NCBI GenBank assembly: GCA_019455155.1
Contig: JACFMY010000007.1
Location: forward strand, 1 to 36,947
Length of the DNA stretch: 36,947 bases
Origin: Caldilineaceae bacterium
Lineage (GTDB): Bacteria; Chloroflexota; Anaerolineae; Caldilineales; Caldilineaceae
Direction of reading: 5' to 3'
The notes beneath the pieces are model-generated. The model was not told where the DNA came from. It saw nothing but the letters and a program-made list of their open reading frames with translations, and did no database searches. Made by a program: the position numbers and the translations under genes. Below are positions 25,701 to 34,070 of this stretch, piece by piece (the first letter of the stretch is position 1; the number at the start of each line of letters is the position of its first letter).

Positions 25701-28061
25701 CTATTCGCCTTGGGTGAAGGTGTATTGCACCGCGCCTTCGCCCAATACAACCACCGGATTCCCCGCGCCATCCACTTGGAGCTTGTAGATCGCGCCCTGT
25801 AGCGGCGGATCCATCTCGATGTAGCCCTCTAGCTCGCCCTGATCGTCGAGCTTGGGGCGCAGCTCCGTGCGAAATTCGCCCGCCTCCAGCAGGAACGTAT
25901 CGTCTGCAACTTTGAGCACGATATCGCCCAGGGCAGGATTCTGGAACCGGCCCAGGTGGGATTCAACTGCGGCGGTGTCTACACGTTCCTGGATCTGCGC
26001 GCGCAGATCAACCAGCTGCTCCTCTACCTGTTCGAGATAGAAGTCCAGGCTGCGAGCCGTTTCCGGCTCCTGGCTGAAGACGAGCTCCAACAGCCGGCCG
26101 GCTACCCCTTCATTGAAGAGGTTGCTGGCCCTGGCGTTGGTGAGCACGACGATGCCCAAATCCACGTCGGGCAGAAAAACGAAGCCCGAGGTGAAGCCCA
26201 CGGTATTGCCGCCGTGCGAGATGACCCGGATCCCCTTGTAATCGCTCACCAGCCAGCCCAGCCCATAGGCGGCATCGGCGCTTACCGCGATCTGTGGTTT
26301 CCACGTCTCCGCCAGATTCTCGGCAGAGATTACGCGCGCACCGCCGGGGGCCACACCTTCGTTGATCTCGGTGATCAGATATTTGGCCATGTCTTCCAGG
26401 GTAGACCAGTGGACGCCAGCCGGCGCCACGGGAATGAGCATCTCCTCCAGCGCGATGCCGGCCGGCTCGTAGGTGTTGAAGAGCGTCTGGGTATGGGGGA
26501 TGGCAAACTGGTTGCGCTCGCGTACCTCGGCAAAGGAAAGGGTTGTGTGCTCCATGCCAATGGGGTCGAGCACACGTTCCTGCAACGCCTCTGCATAACC
26601 CCTCTCCAGATCGTCTGGCGCCAGACCAGCCGCAACCCCCGCAATGTAGCCCGCCGTGGCCACCATCTGGTTGCTGTATTGGAAGGCTTCGCCAAAATCA
26701 GTAAAGAACTCGAAGTCGGCCAGCGAGGCGACAATATCCGCGGCAGTCAGCGTGCTGGCGTTGAACAGCAGCTCGAGATCGCGGCGCGGCACGCCAGTAC
26801 AGGCACAGACCAGATTGCGCATGGTGATCGTGGCGGAGAGATCGGGGTCCTTGACCTTGAAGTCAGGGTACAGCTCTATGGCCGGCGTGTCCCAGCTCAT
26901 GAGGCCGTCGTCCACCAGCGTGCCCATGAGCATCGTTGTCAGGCTCTTGCCGGTCGATCCGATCATGACATGCGTATCCGGCGCCATGGGCACCCCCGCG
27001 GCCGGGTCCGCCATGCCAAATCCCTTGGCATAGATGAGCTGGTCCCCTTCCACGATGCCTACCGCCGCGCCAGGAATACCAAACTTCTCCATGTAGGTGG
27101 TGATGAACTCCTCCAGCGCCTCGATCACCGTGGCCGTCACCGGCAACGGCTGGGTTCCGCTCAGGTCCGTCTTCTCGATCGCCAGGATCTTGAAGCCAGA
27201 CCCGATGATTGTCAGCTGCGCGTTGCGCCTCTGCAGACCTGCCAGCTCGGCATCCACAAGGATCACGTAGACGACGCCGTCCTTCAACTGGCCAATTCCC
27301 TGCGCGATCCGGTTGACCGTGCCCGTGTCGTAGACGTGGACAAGTGTCTGTTCGACACTTTCTTGCGAAGGGGGCTCGACCGTGTCCTCGATACCCAGGT
27401 CAAAGGTCGGGTCGACCAGTTTCCAGCCCTCGGCCAGCGCTTGCTCAATGTCCGTGCCTTCCAGGGCAAGCGCATAGACCTTGATGCTCTCTTCGGGATC
27501 GGTAACGAGCACGTAGCCCTCATGTTCAAGGGCTGTCCAGTTGGTCGGCACCGGCAAGGAGAAACGGCCGGCGGGGTCTGTGTAGGTCACGCCCTTGCCA
27601 GGCGTTGTCGCTTCCGTCTCCCCAGCGGCCGCGGCCAGCGTAAACTCGCCGTCATAGCCCGATTGCGAGAAGGCGCCGGTGATGACGCCGTTGCTGATCT
27701 CGCCGTCAAAGATGGCAAGCTGGGGTCCGGCCAGCATTTCGAAGTGGATCGACGGCGGATCGACGCGAATATCGTGCAGCGGAACGCCCGCAGCCCCTTG
27801 CTGGGGAACATCGATGGTGCCCGTGTAGCCGGTCTCTTCCGCTTCCAGGTTGACCACAATCTCCAGCGTCAACCCAGCCACAGAGAGTGAACCAGTGTAG
27901 CGACCGGCAACATCGGGCGTCGCTAGAGCCGGCTCTTCAGCCGCTGCGGGCGTCGCGGGCGCTGTTGCTTGCTCGGCCAGCGGCCGGACCGGTTGGCAGG
28001 CAGTGACTGACAGCGCCAGCGTCCCGGCCGCAATCCAGCGCAACATTGTTGGGAAACACAT
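25701..28061 (-). CDS. beta-lactamase-class serine hydrolase lipoprotein
   Basis: This is a 786-residue exported lipoprotein with lipobox SVTAC (Cys22). The ATG at 28061 has AGAGGA about nine bases upstream. Residues about 52-145 form a beta-rich accessory domain (GRYTGSLSVAGLTLEIVVNL, GTIDVPQQGAAGVPLHDI) seen in front of other bacterial serine hydrolases. Residues about 158-300 resemble a PsbP-like or DUF-type domain (YTDPAGRFSLPVPTNWTA). The catalytic domain runs from about 312 to 670 with SxxK (Ser369, Lys372 in GSTGKS), YSN (Tyr462) and HGGN (His616), as in class C-type beta-lactamases and DD-peptidases. A beta-rich C-terminal part follows. Relatives include esterases and peptidases, so the substrate is open. 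It ends 27 nt from the converging MEMO-like gene. Confidence 0.9.
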   Translation of the reverse strand: MCFPTMLRWIAAGTLALSVTACQPVRPLAEQATAPATPAAAEEPALATPDVAGRYTGSLSVAGLTLEIVVNLEAEETGYTGTIDVPQQGAAGVPLHDIRVDPPSIHFEMLAGPQLAIFDGEISNGVITGAFSQSGYDGEFTLAAAAGETEATTPGKGVTYTDPAGRFSLPVPTNWTALEHEGYVLVTDPEESIKVYALALEGTDIEQALAEGWKLVDPTFDLGIEDTVEPPSQESVEQTLVHVYDTGTVNRIAQGIGQLKDGVVYVILVDAELAGLQRRNAQLTIIGSGFKILAIEKTDLSGTQPLPVTATVIEALEEFITTYMEKFGIPGAAVGIVEGDQLIYAKGFGMADPAAGVPMAPDTHVMIGSTGKSLTTMLMGTLVDDGLMSWDTPAIELYPDFKVKDPDLSATITMRNLVCACTGVPRRDLELLFNASTLTAADIVASLADFEFFTDFGEAFQYSNQMVATAGYIAGVAAGLAPDDLERGYAEALQERVLDPIGMEHTTLSFAEVRERNQFAIPHTQTLFNTYEPAGIALEEMLIPVAPAGVHWSTLEDMAKYLITEINEGVAPGGARVISAENLAETWKPQIAVSADAAYGLGWLVSDYKGIRVISHGGNTVGFTSGFVFLPDVDLGIVVLTNARASNLFNEGVAGRLLELVFSQEPETARSLDFYLEQVEEQLVDLRAQIQERVDTAAVESHLGRFQNPALGDIVLKVADDTFLLEAGEFRTELRPKLDDQGELEGYIEMDPPLQGAIYKLQVDGAGNPVVVLGEGAVQYTFTQGE

Positions 28062-28087
28062 GATGATGTCCTCTTCCTGCTTCAACC

Positions 28088-30148
28088 TCAGGCTGCAGCG
28101 CCCGTGCTATGGCGCACGTCTTCCTTTGCCTCCACGCCAGGCGCCAGCCGTTCCGCCACGATCTCCGCCACATCCTTGACACGCATGCCCCCACCGGCCT
28201 GTTTCGCGGCATCGGTGAGCATGGTCAGACAGAAGGGGCAGCCGACCGCGATGGTGCTGGCGCCGGTGGCAGCTGCTTCCGCGTAGCGTGTGGTGTTGAC
28301 GGCCGCGCTGCCGTGCTCCTCCTCTTTCCACATCTGCGCACCGCCAGCGCCGCAGCAGAAGGAGTGAGCCCCGCGTCGCGGCATCTCCACGAGAAAGGCG
28401 TCGGTAGCCAGCAGCGCCTCGCGCGGGGCATCGACAATGCCGTTGTGACGGCCCAGGTAACAGGGGTCATGGAAAGTCACCATATCGATATCGCCCGCCC
28501 GTTCAACACTGATCTTCTTGTCGGCCACCAGTTCGGTGAGCAGCTGCGTGTGGTGAATCACTTCATAGTTGCCCCCGTACTGTCCATATTCTTTGCCCAG
28601 CGTGTGCAGACAGTGAGGGCAGGTGGTGACGATCCGTTTTGGCGCAATTTCGATGAGCGTCTCAATGTTGCCCTGGGCAAGCTCGTAGAACAACGCCTCA
28701 TTGCCCGACCGGCGAGCCGCGTCACCTGTGCAGCGTTCGAGCTCGCCCAGCACCGCGAAGTTGACGCCAGCGGCGTTGAGCACTGTGGCCAGAGCCTTGG
28801 CCGTTTCCTGCGCCCGGGGGTCATACGATGGGGCACAGCCGACCCACCAGAGAAGCTCAAAGTCGGGATTCTCTTCTACCGTGGGCACGTTGAGGCCTTG
28901 GGCCCAGTTCATGCGATCGCGGGCGCTGATGTTCCACGGATTGCCGTTGCGCTCCATGCCGCGATAGGCCTGCTTGAGCTCGTTGGGAAAGCTGTTTTCC
29001 ATGAGCACCTGGTGGCGGCGCATGTACAGGATGTCGAACATGGGCTCGTTCCCCACCGGACAGATCTCCACGCACGCACCACAGGCCGTACAGGCCCAAA
29101 CGGCTGACTCGGAGATGGCAAAGTCCATCAGCGCTACACCTGAATCTTCACCGCGGGCCAAGGTAGCCAGGTTCTGGTTGAGATAGTAACGCTTGTTGAC
29201 TTCCAGCGCCGAGGGAGACAGCTCCTTGCCAGTCAGGTACGCGGGGCAAACATCCTGGCAGCGATTGCACATGATGCAGGCATAGGCGTCCATCAGGTGC
29301 GTCCACGGCAGCTTCTCGACCTTGTCGACGCCGAACTCCTCGATGGATTCATCCTCGAAATCGACAGGCTCCAGCGCGCCCAGCGAGGTGCGCTTGGGCT
29401 TGGTCAGAAAGTTGAAGCCCGACACAATCAGATGAATGTGCTTTGTATAGGGGAAGTAGGGCAGGAAAGCTAGAATCAAACCAATGGCCAGCCACCAGCC
29501 CAGGTGCTCGCCGACGACGCGGGCTGGCTCGGCCCAGCTTGCCCACAGGGTGCTGACGGCCGTGCTGAAGGGCTGCCACGCATCCCCGCCGTGGAGCGAT
29601 ACCTTGAAGCTGTTGCCCACCAGCCTGAATCCGACATGGAAAAGGATAAAGAGCGCGACGATGAGGGAATCCCGGCGGATCGCGCCTTCCTTTACGCTGT
29701 CGACCAGCTTGATGTTGTCCCGGTAACTGAGCGCGCGGTCGTCGTAGACAAAGCGGCGCTGGATGAAGTAGACGATGCCTACCAACACGCTCACGGTGGC
29801 CAGGTCCGCCAGGAAACGGTAGAGATCACCGATCACCCCCTCACCCATGAAGGTCAAGGGGAAGAACGCTTCGAGTATGTCACCCAGGTTTACCAAAAAA
29901 TAGAAGATGAAGCCCAGGGACACCATGATGTGGAAGAGGCTGCTCCATGGCCGCGTCTTCCAGATGGGCCGGGTGGTCACCCAGGTGGTGGCCGCATTCC
30001 ATAGTTGGCGGCCCACTTCCTGCAGCGAAGGCTTCCTCCCTTCGCCGCGCATAATGGTCCTGTAGACCCGGTAAAAACCAATGACGGAGAAATATAAGGA
30101 GGCTGCAACCGCAGCAATGAACAGTATCTTTTCAATGAGGGTTAACAT
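28088..30148 (-). CDS. EtfD-like membrane (Fe-S) heterodisulfide reductase-family protein
   Basis: This is a 686-residue fusion. Five membrane helices (for example LFIAAVAASLYFSVIGFY and LFHIMVSLGFIFYFLVNLG) form a NarI-like haem-binding domain to about residue 260. Two [4Fe-4S] motifs follow (CIMCNRCQDVCP and CTACGACVEICP), then two CCG domains: the first with VGCAPSYD, ERCTGDAARRSGN and TTCPHCLHTL, the second with DPCYLGRHN, FCCGAGGAQMW and VGCPFCLTML. This is the layout of EtfD, which passes electrons from ETF (fatty acid oxidation) to menaquinone. No etfAB genes are adjacent. Its first CCG motif reads CTG, so that cluster may be altered. The ATG has AAAGGG upstream, with a good promoter about 125 nt before it. 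Confidence 0.9.
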   Translation of the reverse strand: MLTLIEKILFIAAVAASLYFSVIGFYRVYRTIMRGEGRKPSLQEVGRQLWNAATTWVTTRPIWKTRPWSSLFHIMVSLGFIFYFLVNLGDILEAFFPLTFMGEGVIGDLYRFLADLATVSVLVGIVYFIQRRFVYDDRALSYRDNIKLVDSVKEGAIRRDSLIVALFILFHVGFRLVGNSFKVSLHGGDAWQPFSTAVSTLWASWAEPARVVGEHLGWWLAIGLILAFLPYFPYTKHIHLIVSGFNFLTKPKRTSLGALEPVDFEDESIEEFGVDKVEKLPWTHLMDAYACIMCNRCQDVCPAYLTGKELSPSALEVNKRYYLNQNLATLARGEDSGVALMDFAISESAVWACTACGACVEICPVGNEPMFDILYMRRHQVLMENSFPNELKQAYRGMERNGNPWNISARDRMNWAQGLNVPTVEENPDFELLWWVGCAPSYDPRAQETAKALATVLNAAGVNFAVLGELERCTGDAARRSGNEALFYELAQGNIETLIEIAPKRIVTTCPHCLHTLGKEYGQYGGNYEVIHHTQLLTELVADKKISVERAGDIDMVTFHDPCYLGRHNGIVDAPREALLATDAFLVEMPRRGAHSFCCGAGGAQMWKEEEHGSAAVNTTRYAEAAATGASTIAVGCPFCLTMLTDAAKQAGGGMRVKDVAEIVAERLAPGVEAKEDVRHSTGAAA

Positions 30149-30273
30149 AGGAGCCCTTTCTGAACGGACGCTGGGGGTGTGTGGGTTGCTGCGACGGTTA
30201 TCGCGCTTGACCGTTTCGACGCGGTTGTGACCAGGTTGGAGATCCGAAAGCTACGCAATGGCGCTGCACCTCC

Positions 30274-30302
30274 ATCATACGGTCACTGACTTCTGTCTGC
30301 AA
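30274..30302 (-). promoter_or_regulatory. candidate promoter of the EtfD-like gene
   Basis: On the minus strand TTGCAG (30297-30302) is 17 bases from TATGAT (30274-30279), a 5/6 -10 match. The start would lie near 30267. Confidence 0.5.
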
Positions 30303-30464
30303 GTGGGCTGTGGAACCAATGCGGTGGGACGTTTGTCACGCCCGCGTGGCGTTCGCTGCACTGGCTCCAGCCGCGCTGGTCGCAGGCGCGGTGACAGCCG
30401 GGCCTACTCGTCGTGGGGATACCATACTCTAAAACAGCCGGCGCCGGCTGGCGCTGCCCCGTGG

Positions 30465-30508
30465 AAAAATGGGCGGCTCACCCGCCGCCAGGTGGCACAG
30501 GTGAGCCG
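30465..30508 (-). terminator. intrinsic terminator of the arsenic operon
   Basis: On the minus strand CGGCTCACC and GGTGAGCCG (9-bp perfect stem, 17-nt loop) are followed by CCC and five T residues. It sits 26 nt past the stop of the single-domain arsenate reductase. Confidence 0.75.
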
Positions 30509-30534
30509 TCGCTCGATTAGGTCCGTGGAGGAAA

Positions 30535-30999
30535 TTATGCAGAGGTACGATCTGCGGGCGCCGGGCTCGTGGCCCCATCCAACTCCTGTAGCCAGGCGAG
30601 GATCTTCTGCTCAATTTGGTTGCGTACCGTGCGGAATGTCTCCAGTTTCTCCGCGTCGCTGCCTTCGTATGCTGCGGGATCGTCGAACGGCCAATGCATC
30701 CGCTTGCTGATGCCGGGAAAGGTCGACGGGCAGTTGCGGTCAGCTGCTGAACATACCGTGATCAGGTAGGCGAAGTTCATCTTCCCCATATACTCGCGAA
30801 TGTCTTTGGAGTAGTGCCGGCTGGTGTCGATGCCCAGCTCCTCGAGCACGCGTATAGTGTACGGGTTCACCCCCTTGGCCTCGATCCCGCAGCTGTATAC
30901 GTCAAACCGGTCATCGCCGTGTTTGCGCAACAGCGCTTCCGCCATCTGGCTGCGCGCCGAGTTGGCGCTGCACAAGAATAACACCTTGGGTTTGGGCAT
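30535..30999 (-). CDS. arsC: arsenate reductase (LMW-PTP type, thioredoxin-coupled)
   Basis: This is a 154-residue reductase of the S. aureus ArsC type. It has the phosphate-binding loop [19 protein letters not shown] (Cys10, Arg16) and the relay cysteines Cys83 and Cys90 (TVCSAADRNCP). Cys10 attacks arsenate, and the intramolecular disulfide passes through the two others to thioredoxin. The spacing is one residue off the S. aureus numbering, so it should be active. AAGGAG lies nine bases before the ATG. It is the last gene of a minus-strand arsenic module, after the ArsR-ArsC fusion and the aquaporin, giving the module two reductases. Confidence 0.93.
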   Translation of the reverse strand: MPKPKVLFLCSANSARSQMAEALLRKHGDDRFDVYSCGIEAKGVNPYTIRVLEELGIDTSRHYSKDIREYMGKMNFAYLITVCSAADRNCPSTFPGISKRMHWPFDDPAAYEGSDAEKLETFRTVRNQIEQKILAWLQELDGATSPAPADRTSA

Positions 31000-31031
31000 C
31001 GCGATATTCTCCTTGAGATCCTCTTATCATT

Positions 31032-31061
31032 TCTATACCTAATCTAGATCCGACAAGACAA
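31032..31061 (-). promoter_or_regulatory. weak candidate internal promoter before arsC
   Basis: On the minus strand TTGTCT (31056-31061) lies 18 bases from TATAGA (31032-31037), matching 4/6 at each box. It could allow arsC to be expressed without the upstream genes. Confidence 0.35.
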
Positions 31062-31079
31062 GCATGGCCTGCGCTGGAG

Positions 31080-31802
31080 TCAGTCTCCTGCCTGCGTCTG
31101 GGTGACGCCGGTTTCGCTGTGGCTGATGGCTGGCGCCGGCTCACTGACGGGCACGCGCACCCATTGATAGATGAGCGCGCCGAGCGCGGCCCCTGCCAGC
31201 GGGCCCACCCAGTAAATCCAGTGATGGTCCCAGATACCGGCAACCAACGCCGGGCCCAACGAACGGGCCGGGTTCATGGATGCGCCGCTGATGGGGCCCG
31301 CCCACAGGGCATTGGCGCCCACAGTAAAGCCAATGGCCAGCGCAGCCAGCTGGCCGACGGCACGCGTGTCCGTGGCCACAGCCGTGATGACAAACATGAG
31401 GGCCGCGGTCAACAAGGTCTCGAGCAACAGTGACTGCAAGGGGTCACCGGCGGGCTTGGTCGCCCCCAGATTGGCCGCCGGCCCAAAGAGCGCCCACAAT
31501 GTCAACGCGCCCCCCGTCGCGCCGAGCAGCTGGCCGCCAAGGTAGGCCGGCGTCTCGCGCCAGGGAAAGTGACGCGTCAGGGCAAAGGCTATGGTAACCG
31601 CCGGGTTCAAATGGGCGCCGGAGAGATGGCCCGTGGCTGCAACCATGACTACGATGACCAGGCCAAAGGTCAGCGCCACGCCGACATGTCCCAACGCGCC
31701 GGTCTGGGTATTGACGATGATGGCGCCACAGCCGGCCGCTACCAGGGCATAGGTGCCCATCAGCTCGGCTGCACTGCGGCGTAACAGCGAGGGTTGCTGC
31801 AT
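31080..31802 (-). CDS. MIP/aquaporin channel in an arsenic module (AqpS-like)
   Basis: This is a 240-residue channel of the major intrinsic protein family with six membrane helices and both half-helix motifs: SGAHLNPAVT and SGASMNPARSLGP (the Arg lies at the selectivity filter). Within an ars module such channels export arsenite, as first described for AqpS of Sinorhizobium meliloti; the substrate here is inferred from its neighbours. The ATG at 31802 has AAGGAG six bases upstream; the GTG at 31817 overlaps that ribosome-binding site. It follows the ArsR-ArsC fusion by 21 nt, so the two are surely co-transcribed. An ArsB or Acr3 pump is absent from the window. Confidence 0.9.
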   Translation of the reverse strand: MQQPSLLRRSAAELMGTYALVAAGCGAIIVNTQTGALGHVGVALTFGLVIVVMVAATGHLSGAHLNPAVTIAFALTRHFPWRETPAYLGGQLLGATGGALTLWALFGPAANLGATKPAGDPLQSLLLETLLTAALMFVITAVATDTRAVGQLAALAIGFTVGANALWAGPISGASMNPARSLGPALVAGIWDHHWIYWVGPLAGAALGALIYQWVRVPVSEPAPAISHSETGVTQTQAGD

Positions 31803-31823
31803 GAATCGCTCCTTCACCGGTAA

Positions 31824-32618
31824 TCAGGTTATTGTTAGATCGATGCTTGCCGCGTGCCTACGCCCCCGGCGATCGAGCACGGGCAGGAAATGGCGCAGCC
31901 GCGTCGACAGCTGGCGCGCCGTTTCCTTGAATGCCTGCTGTTGCTCCTCTCCGCTGTCCTGCACCTCCACTGGATCGGGAATGCTCCAGTGGATCTGCGC
32001 CGGATCGCCGGGAAAGACTGGACACTCTTCGCGCACCCGATCACAGACAGTAATGATGTACGTGAAGTGTTGGCCGCGAAACTCGTCCAGGTGTTTGGAA
32101 CGTTGGCCGCTGATATCAATGCCTGTGGCGGCCAGGGTCGAGATGGCTAGTGGGTGCACGCGTCCGGGCCTGGTGCCGGCGCTGAATACCTCCACCCGCG
32201 GTCCACCCAACTGGCGCAACAACGCTTCGGCCATCTGGCTGCGCGCGCTGTTGTGCGTACAGAGAAAGAGCACACGGGCCACGGCCGGCATGGCTGCGGC
32301 CTGCGCTGCTGGCGCGGCGGGTCCCAACAGCGGATGCAGCCGGGCGCCGCTCTCCTGAAAGAGCGCTTGTAACCGGTCCAGGTCCAGGCTGTAATAGACG
32401 TCCCGCCCATCAGCGCTGCTGCGCCGTTCGTTGACCAGTGCATGGCGTCGCAACACACCCAGGTGGTAGGAGATCAGGTTCATGGGGCGCCCGACCAGCT
32501 CGACCAGCTCCTGGACGCGGCAATCTGTGTAGGCCAGCGCACTGAGCAGTTGCCAGCGCACGTCATGGGCCAGCACTTTCAGGAATTCCGGCGGTGTCGA
32601 GGCTGCGATTGTGCTCAT
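31824..32618 (-). CDS. ArsR-ArsC fusion: winged-helix repressor plus arsenate reductase
   Basis: This is a 264-residue fusion. Residues 10-100 form an ArsR-type winged helix ([41 protein letters not shown]); after an Ala-rich linker (AAPAAQAAA), residues 112-255 are a LMW-PTP-type arsenate reductase ([18 protein letters not shown]: Cys120, Arg126; relay Cys192 and Cys199 in CDRVREECP). The repressor lacks the usual CVCDL metal-binding pair; only Cys33 is present (TDCRVQEL). The sensor may therefore use Cys33 with the reductase cysteines. There is no ribosome-binding site before the ATG. A candidate operator and -10 lie 30-62 nt upstream. It probably represses itself and the two genes behind it. 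Confidence 0.9.
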   Translation of the reverse strand: MSTIAASTPPEFLKVLAHDVRWQLLSALAYTDCRVQELVELVGRPMNLISYHLGVLRRHALVNERRSSADGRDVYYSLDLDRLQALFQESGARLHPLLGPAAPAAQAAAMPAVARVLFLCTHNSARSQMAEALLRQLGGPRVEVFSAGTRPGRVHPLAISTLAATGIDISGQRSKHLDEFRGQHFTYIITVCDRVREECPVFPGDPAQIHWSIPDPVEVQDSGEEQQQAFKETARQLSTRLRHFLPVLDRRGRRHAASIDLTIT

Positions 32619-32647
32619 GGTGAGAGATGAATAAGAGAAGACGGATT

Positions 32648-32680
32648 AGTATAGAGAAAATTGATTCAAAATGGATTGAA
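32648..32680 (-). promoter_or_regulatory. ars promoter and candidate ArsR operator
   Basis: The minus-strand -10 TATACT (32648-32653) lies beside two overlapping dyads: TTGATTCAA (32661-32669) and TTCAA-6-TTGAA (32665-32680). The 6-bp-spaced inverted repeat is the size of SmtB/ArsR-family operators. The -35 box is weak, as expected of a repressed promoter. Operator function is inferred. Confidence 0.55.
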
Positions 32681-32768
32681 CTAAAGCAAGTCTATCCGCA
32701 GTGGGTGCCGGATGTCAAATCGAGGATGAGGCTGGGAGGGTTAATTGGGGTGTTTTGTGGAGGCAGGG

Positions 32769-32844
32769 CGCGCGCCTTCCTGGAAGCTACCGGGCGCCGC
32801 GTATTCGACGAGACGGCGCCTGACAGCTTCCAGAAAGGTGCGCG
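32769..32844 (-). repeat. long imperfect hairpin after mrp
   Basis: Segments 32769-32788 and 32825-32844 are a 20-bp inverted repeat with 18 matches; the 36-nt loop contains a further GGCGCC stem (32793-32798 with 32815-32820). It begins five bases after the mrp stop, with no U-tract. It may be a factor-type terminator or an mRNA 3' stabiliser that also insulates the ars promoter. Confidence 0.6.
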
Positions 32845-32849
32845 TGGGC

Positions 32850-33908
32850 TCAGATAATCTTTAGCTGGGGTTCGGGCCCTACAGCCATAACGCTGATCTT
32901 GGCGGCGACGATACGGGCCAGGTTCCGCAGCTCTTTGGCGGTATCGCTCTCTGGGGCCAGAATGACAATCGGTTCGCCGCTATCCCCGCCAGTGCGCACC
33001 CGCGCGTCGAGTGGTATGCGCGCCAGGAAGTCAACGCGCAGCTTTTTGGCCGCGTCCTGGCCGCCTCCTGTGCCAAAAATCTCGCCCGACATATTCTCGA
33101 CGACGCCGATGATGGGCACTTCCATCCGCTCGAACGCCTTCCCCCCACGCAGCGCGTCGCTGACGCTCACCGCCTGCGGGCTGGTGACGATGATGCCGCC
33201 CGTCAGGGGCACGCTTTGCGCCAGGCTTAGCTGGGCGTCGCCGGTACCAGGCGGCAGATCGACGATGAGATAATCCAGGTCGCGCCAGCGCACGTCGGTA
33301 AAGAGCTGCTGGATGGCCTTGTGCAGCATGGGACCGCGCCAGACGACCGCCTCGCCCTCGGGCATCAGGAAGCCCATGCTAATGACCTGGACGCCATACC
33401 GTTCGAGCGGCACCATCTTGTTGTTATCGACGCGCGGCCTCCCGGTGAGGCCAAACATCATGGGAATGTTGGGGCCGTAGATATCGGCGTCGAGCACACC
33501 CACCTTGGCGCCATCCAGGGCCAGGCTGACTGCCATATTGGTGCTGATGGTGCTCTTACCCACGCCGCCCTTGCCGCTGGCTACGGCAATGATGTTTTTT
33601 ACGGGGATGTTGAGCTTGCCAATGATGCGGTGGTCGGTGCGCACATCGGCTGTGAAACGCACATTGACCGCGGTGACGCCGGGGATGGCCTGTACCGCCG
33701 CGGCCGCCTCGCGCTCGATCTGCCCGCGCAGCGGGCAGGCTGGTGTTGTCAAGACGATATTGAAATCGACCGCACCGCTGTCGATATTGATATCACGGAT
33801 CATGTTCAGCGTAACCAGGTCCTTGTGGAGCTCTGGTTCTTGGACCGTGCTGAGCGCCTTCAGCACGGCTTCCGGTGATAGTTGACTGCTGTTGCCTGCA
33901 CCAGACAT
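32850..33908 (-). CDS. Mrp/NBP35-family iron-sulfur ATPase without CxxC
   Basis: This is a 352-residue ATPase with an N-terminal MIP18/DUF59 domain ([32 protein letters not shown]) and a ParA/Mrp P-loop domain: [13 protein letters not shown] (deviant Walker A), [14 protein letters not shown], and [18 protein letters not shown]. The family carries and delivers [4Fe-4S] clusters through two cysteines after the ENMS motif (ENMS..CPHC). Here the sequence is [15 protein letters not shown], with no cysteines, so the classical cluster site is missing. A cysteine in the DUF59 domain remains. GGGAG lies upstream of the ATG. It follows the amine-oxidase gene by 162 nt on the same strand, with a GC hairpin between. 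Confidence 0.9.
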   Translation of the reverse strand: MSGAGNSSQLSPEAVLKALSTVQEPELHKDLVTLNMIRDINIDSGAVDFNIVLTTPACPLRGQIEREAAAAVQAIPGVTAVNVRFTADVRTDHRIIGKLNIPVKNIIAVASGKGGVGKSTISTNMAVSLALDGAKVGVLDADIYGPNIPMMFGLTGRPRVDNNKMVPLERYGVQVISMGFLMPEGEAVVWRGPMLHKAIQQLFTDVRWRDLDYLIVDLPPGTGDAQLSLAQSVPLTGGIIVTSPQAVSVSDALRGGKAFERMEVPIIGVVENMSGEIFGTGGGQDAAKKLRVDFLARIPLDARVRTGGDSGEPIVILAPESDTAKELRNLARIVAAKISVMAVGPEPQLKII

Positions 33909-33974
33909 ATGATCTCTCTCCCTGAAACGGCAGGTCGCCTCTGTGACCTGCGCACGGCTCTATGAATCTGTGCG

Positions 33975-33997
33975 CCGCCGCGCTCCAGGCGCGGCGG
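33975..33997. repeat. GC hairpin between the amine oxidase and mrp genes
   Basis: CCGCCGCGC (33975-33983) pairs perfectly with GCGCGGCGG (33989-33997) over a 5-nt loop. There is no U-tract on the minus strand. It may reduce read-through from the amine oxidase gene into mrp. Confidence 0.45.
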
Positions 33998-34070
33998 GTC
34001 GATTGTCGATATGCTGTCTATCTATTACCTTAGCGAAAGATGCGCCCGCGCAATGGAACTTAAGTACCAA

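Larger units (their letters stand above)
30149..30534. other. 386-bp intergenic region
   Basis: I see no gene here. Its left part carries the EtfD-like gene's promoter (30274-30302) and a leader of about 118 nt. Its right part carries the arsenate reductase terminator (30465-30508) and the perfect 16-bp palindrome CAGCCGGCGCCGGCTG (30435-30450), which may be a second terminator stem or a protein site. Confidence 0.6.

Noticed and set aside
25956-27890. 644-residue plus-strand open frame
   Set aside because: Antisense to the serine hydrolase lipoprotein, which has a signal peptide and a full catalytic set.
30258-30710. 150-residue plus-strand open frame
   Set aside because: It crosses the arsC terminator and the opposite strand of arsC; its composition is Arg/Ser-rich and no ribosome-binding site is seen.
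32627-32857. 76-residue plus-strand open frame divergent from the ars genes
   Set aside because: It runs through the ars operator and the long hairpin after mrp, has no domain, and its ending overlaps the mrp gene. A short peptide cannot be excluded, but nothing supports it.
33975-33997. intrinsic terminator of the amine oxidase gene
   Set aside because: The hairpin is perfect but lacks a U-tract on the minus strand and is 74 nt from the stop, so I list it only as a hairpin.
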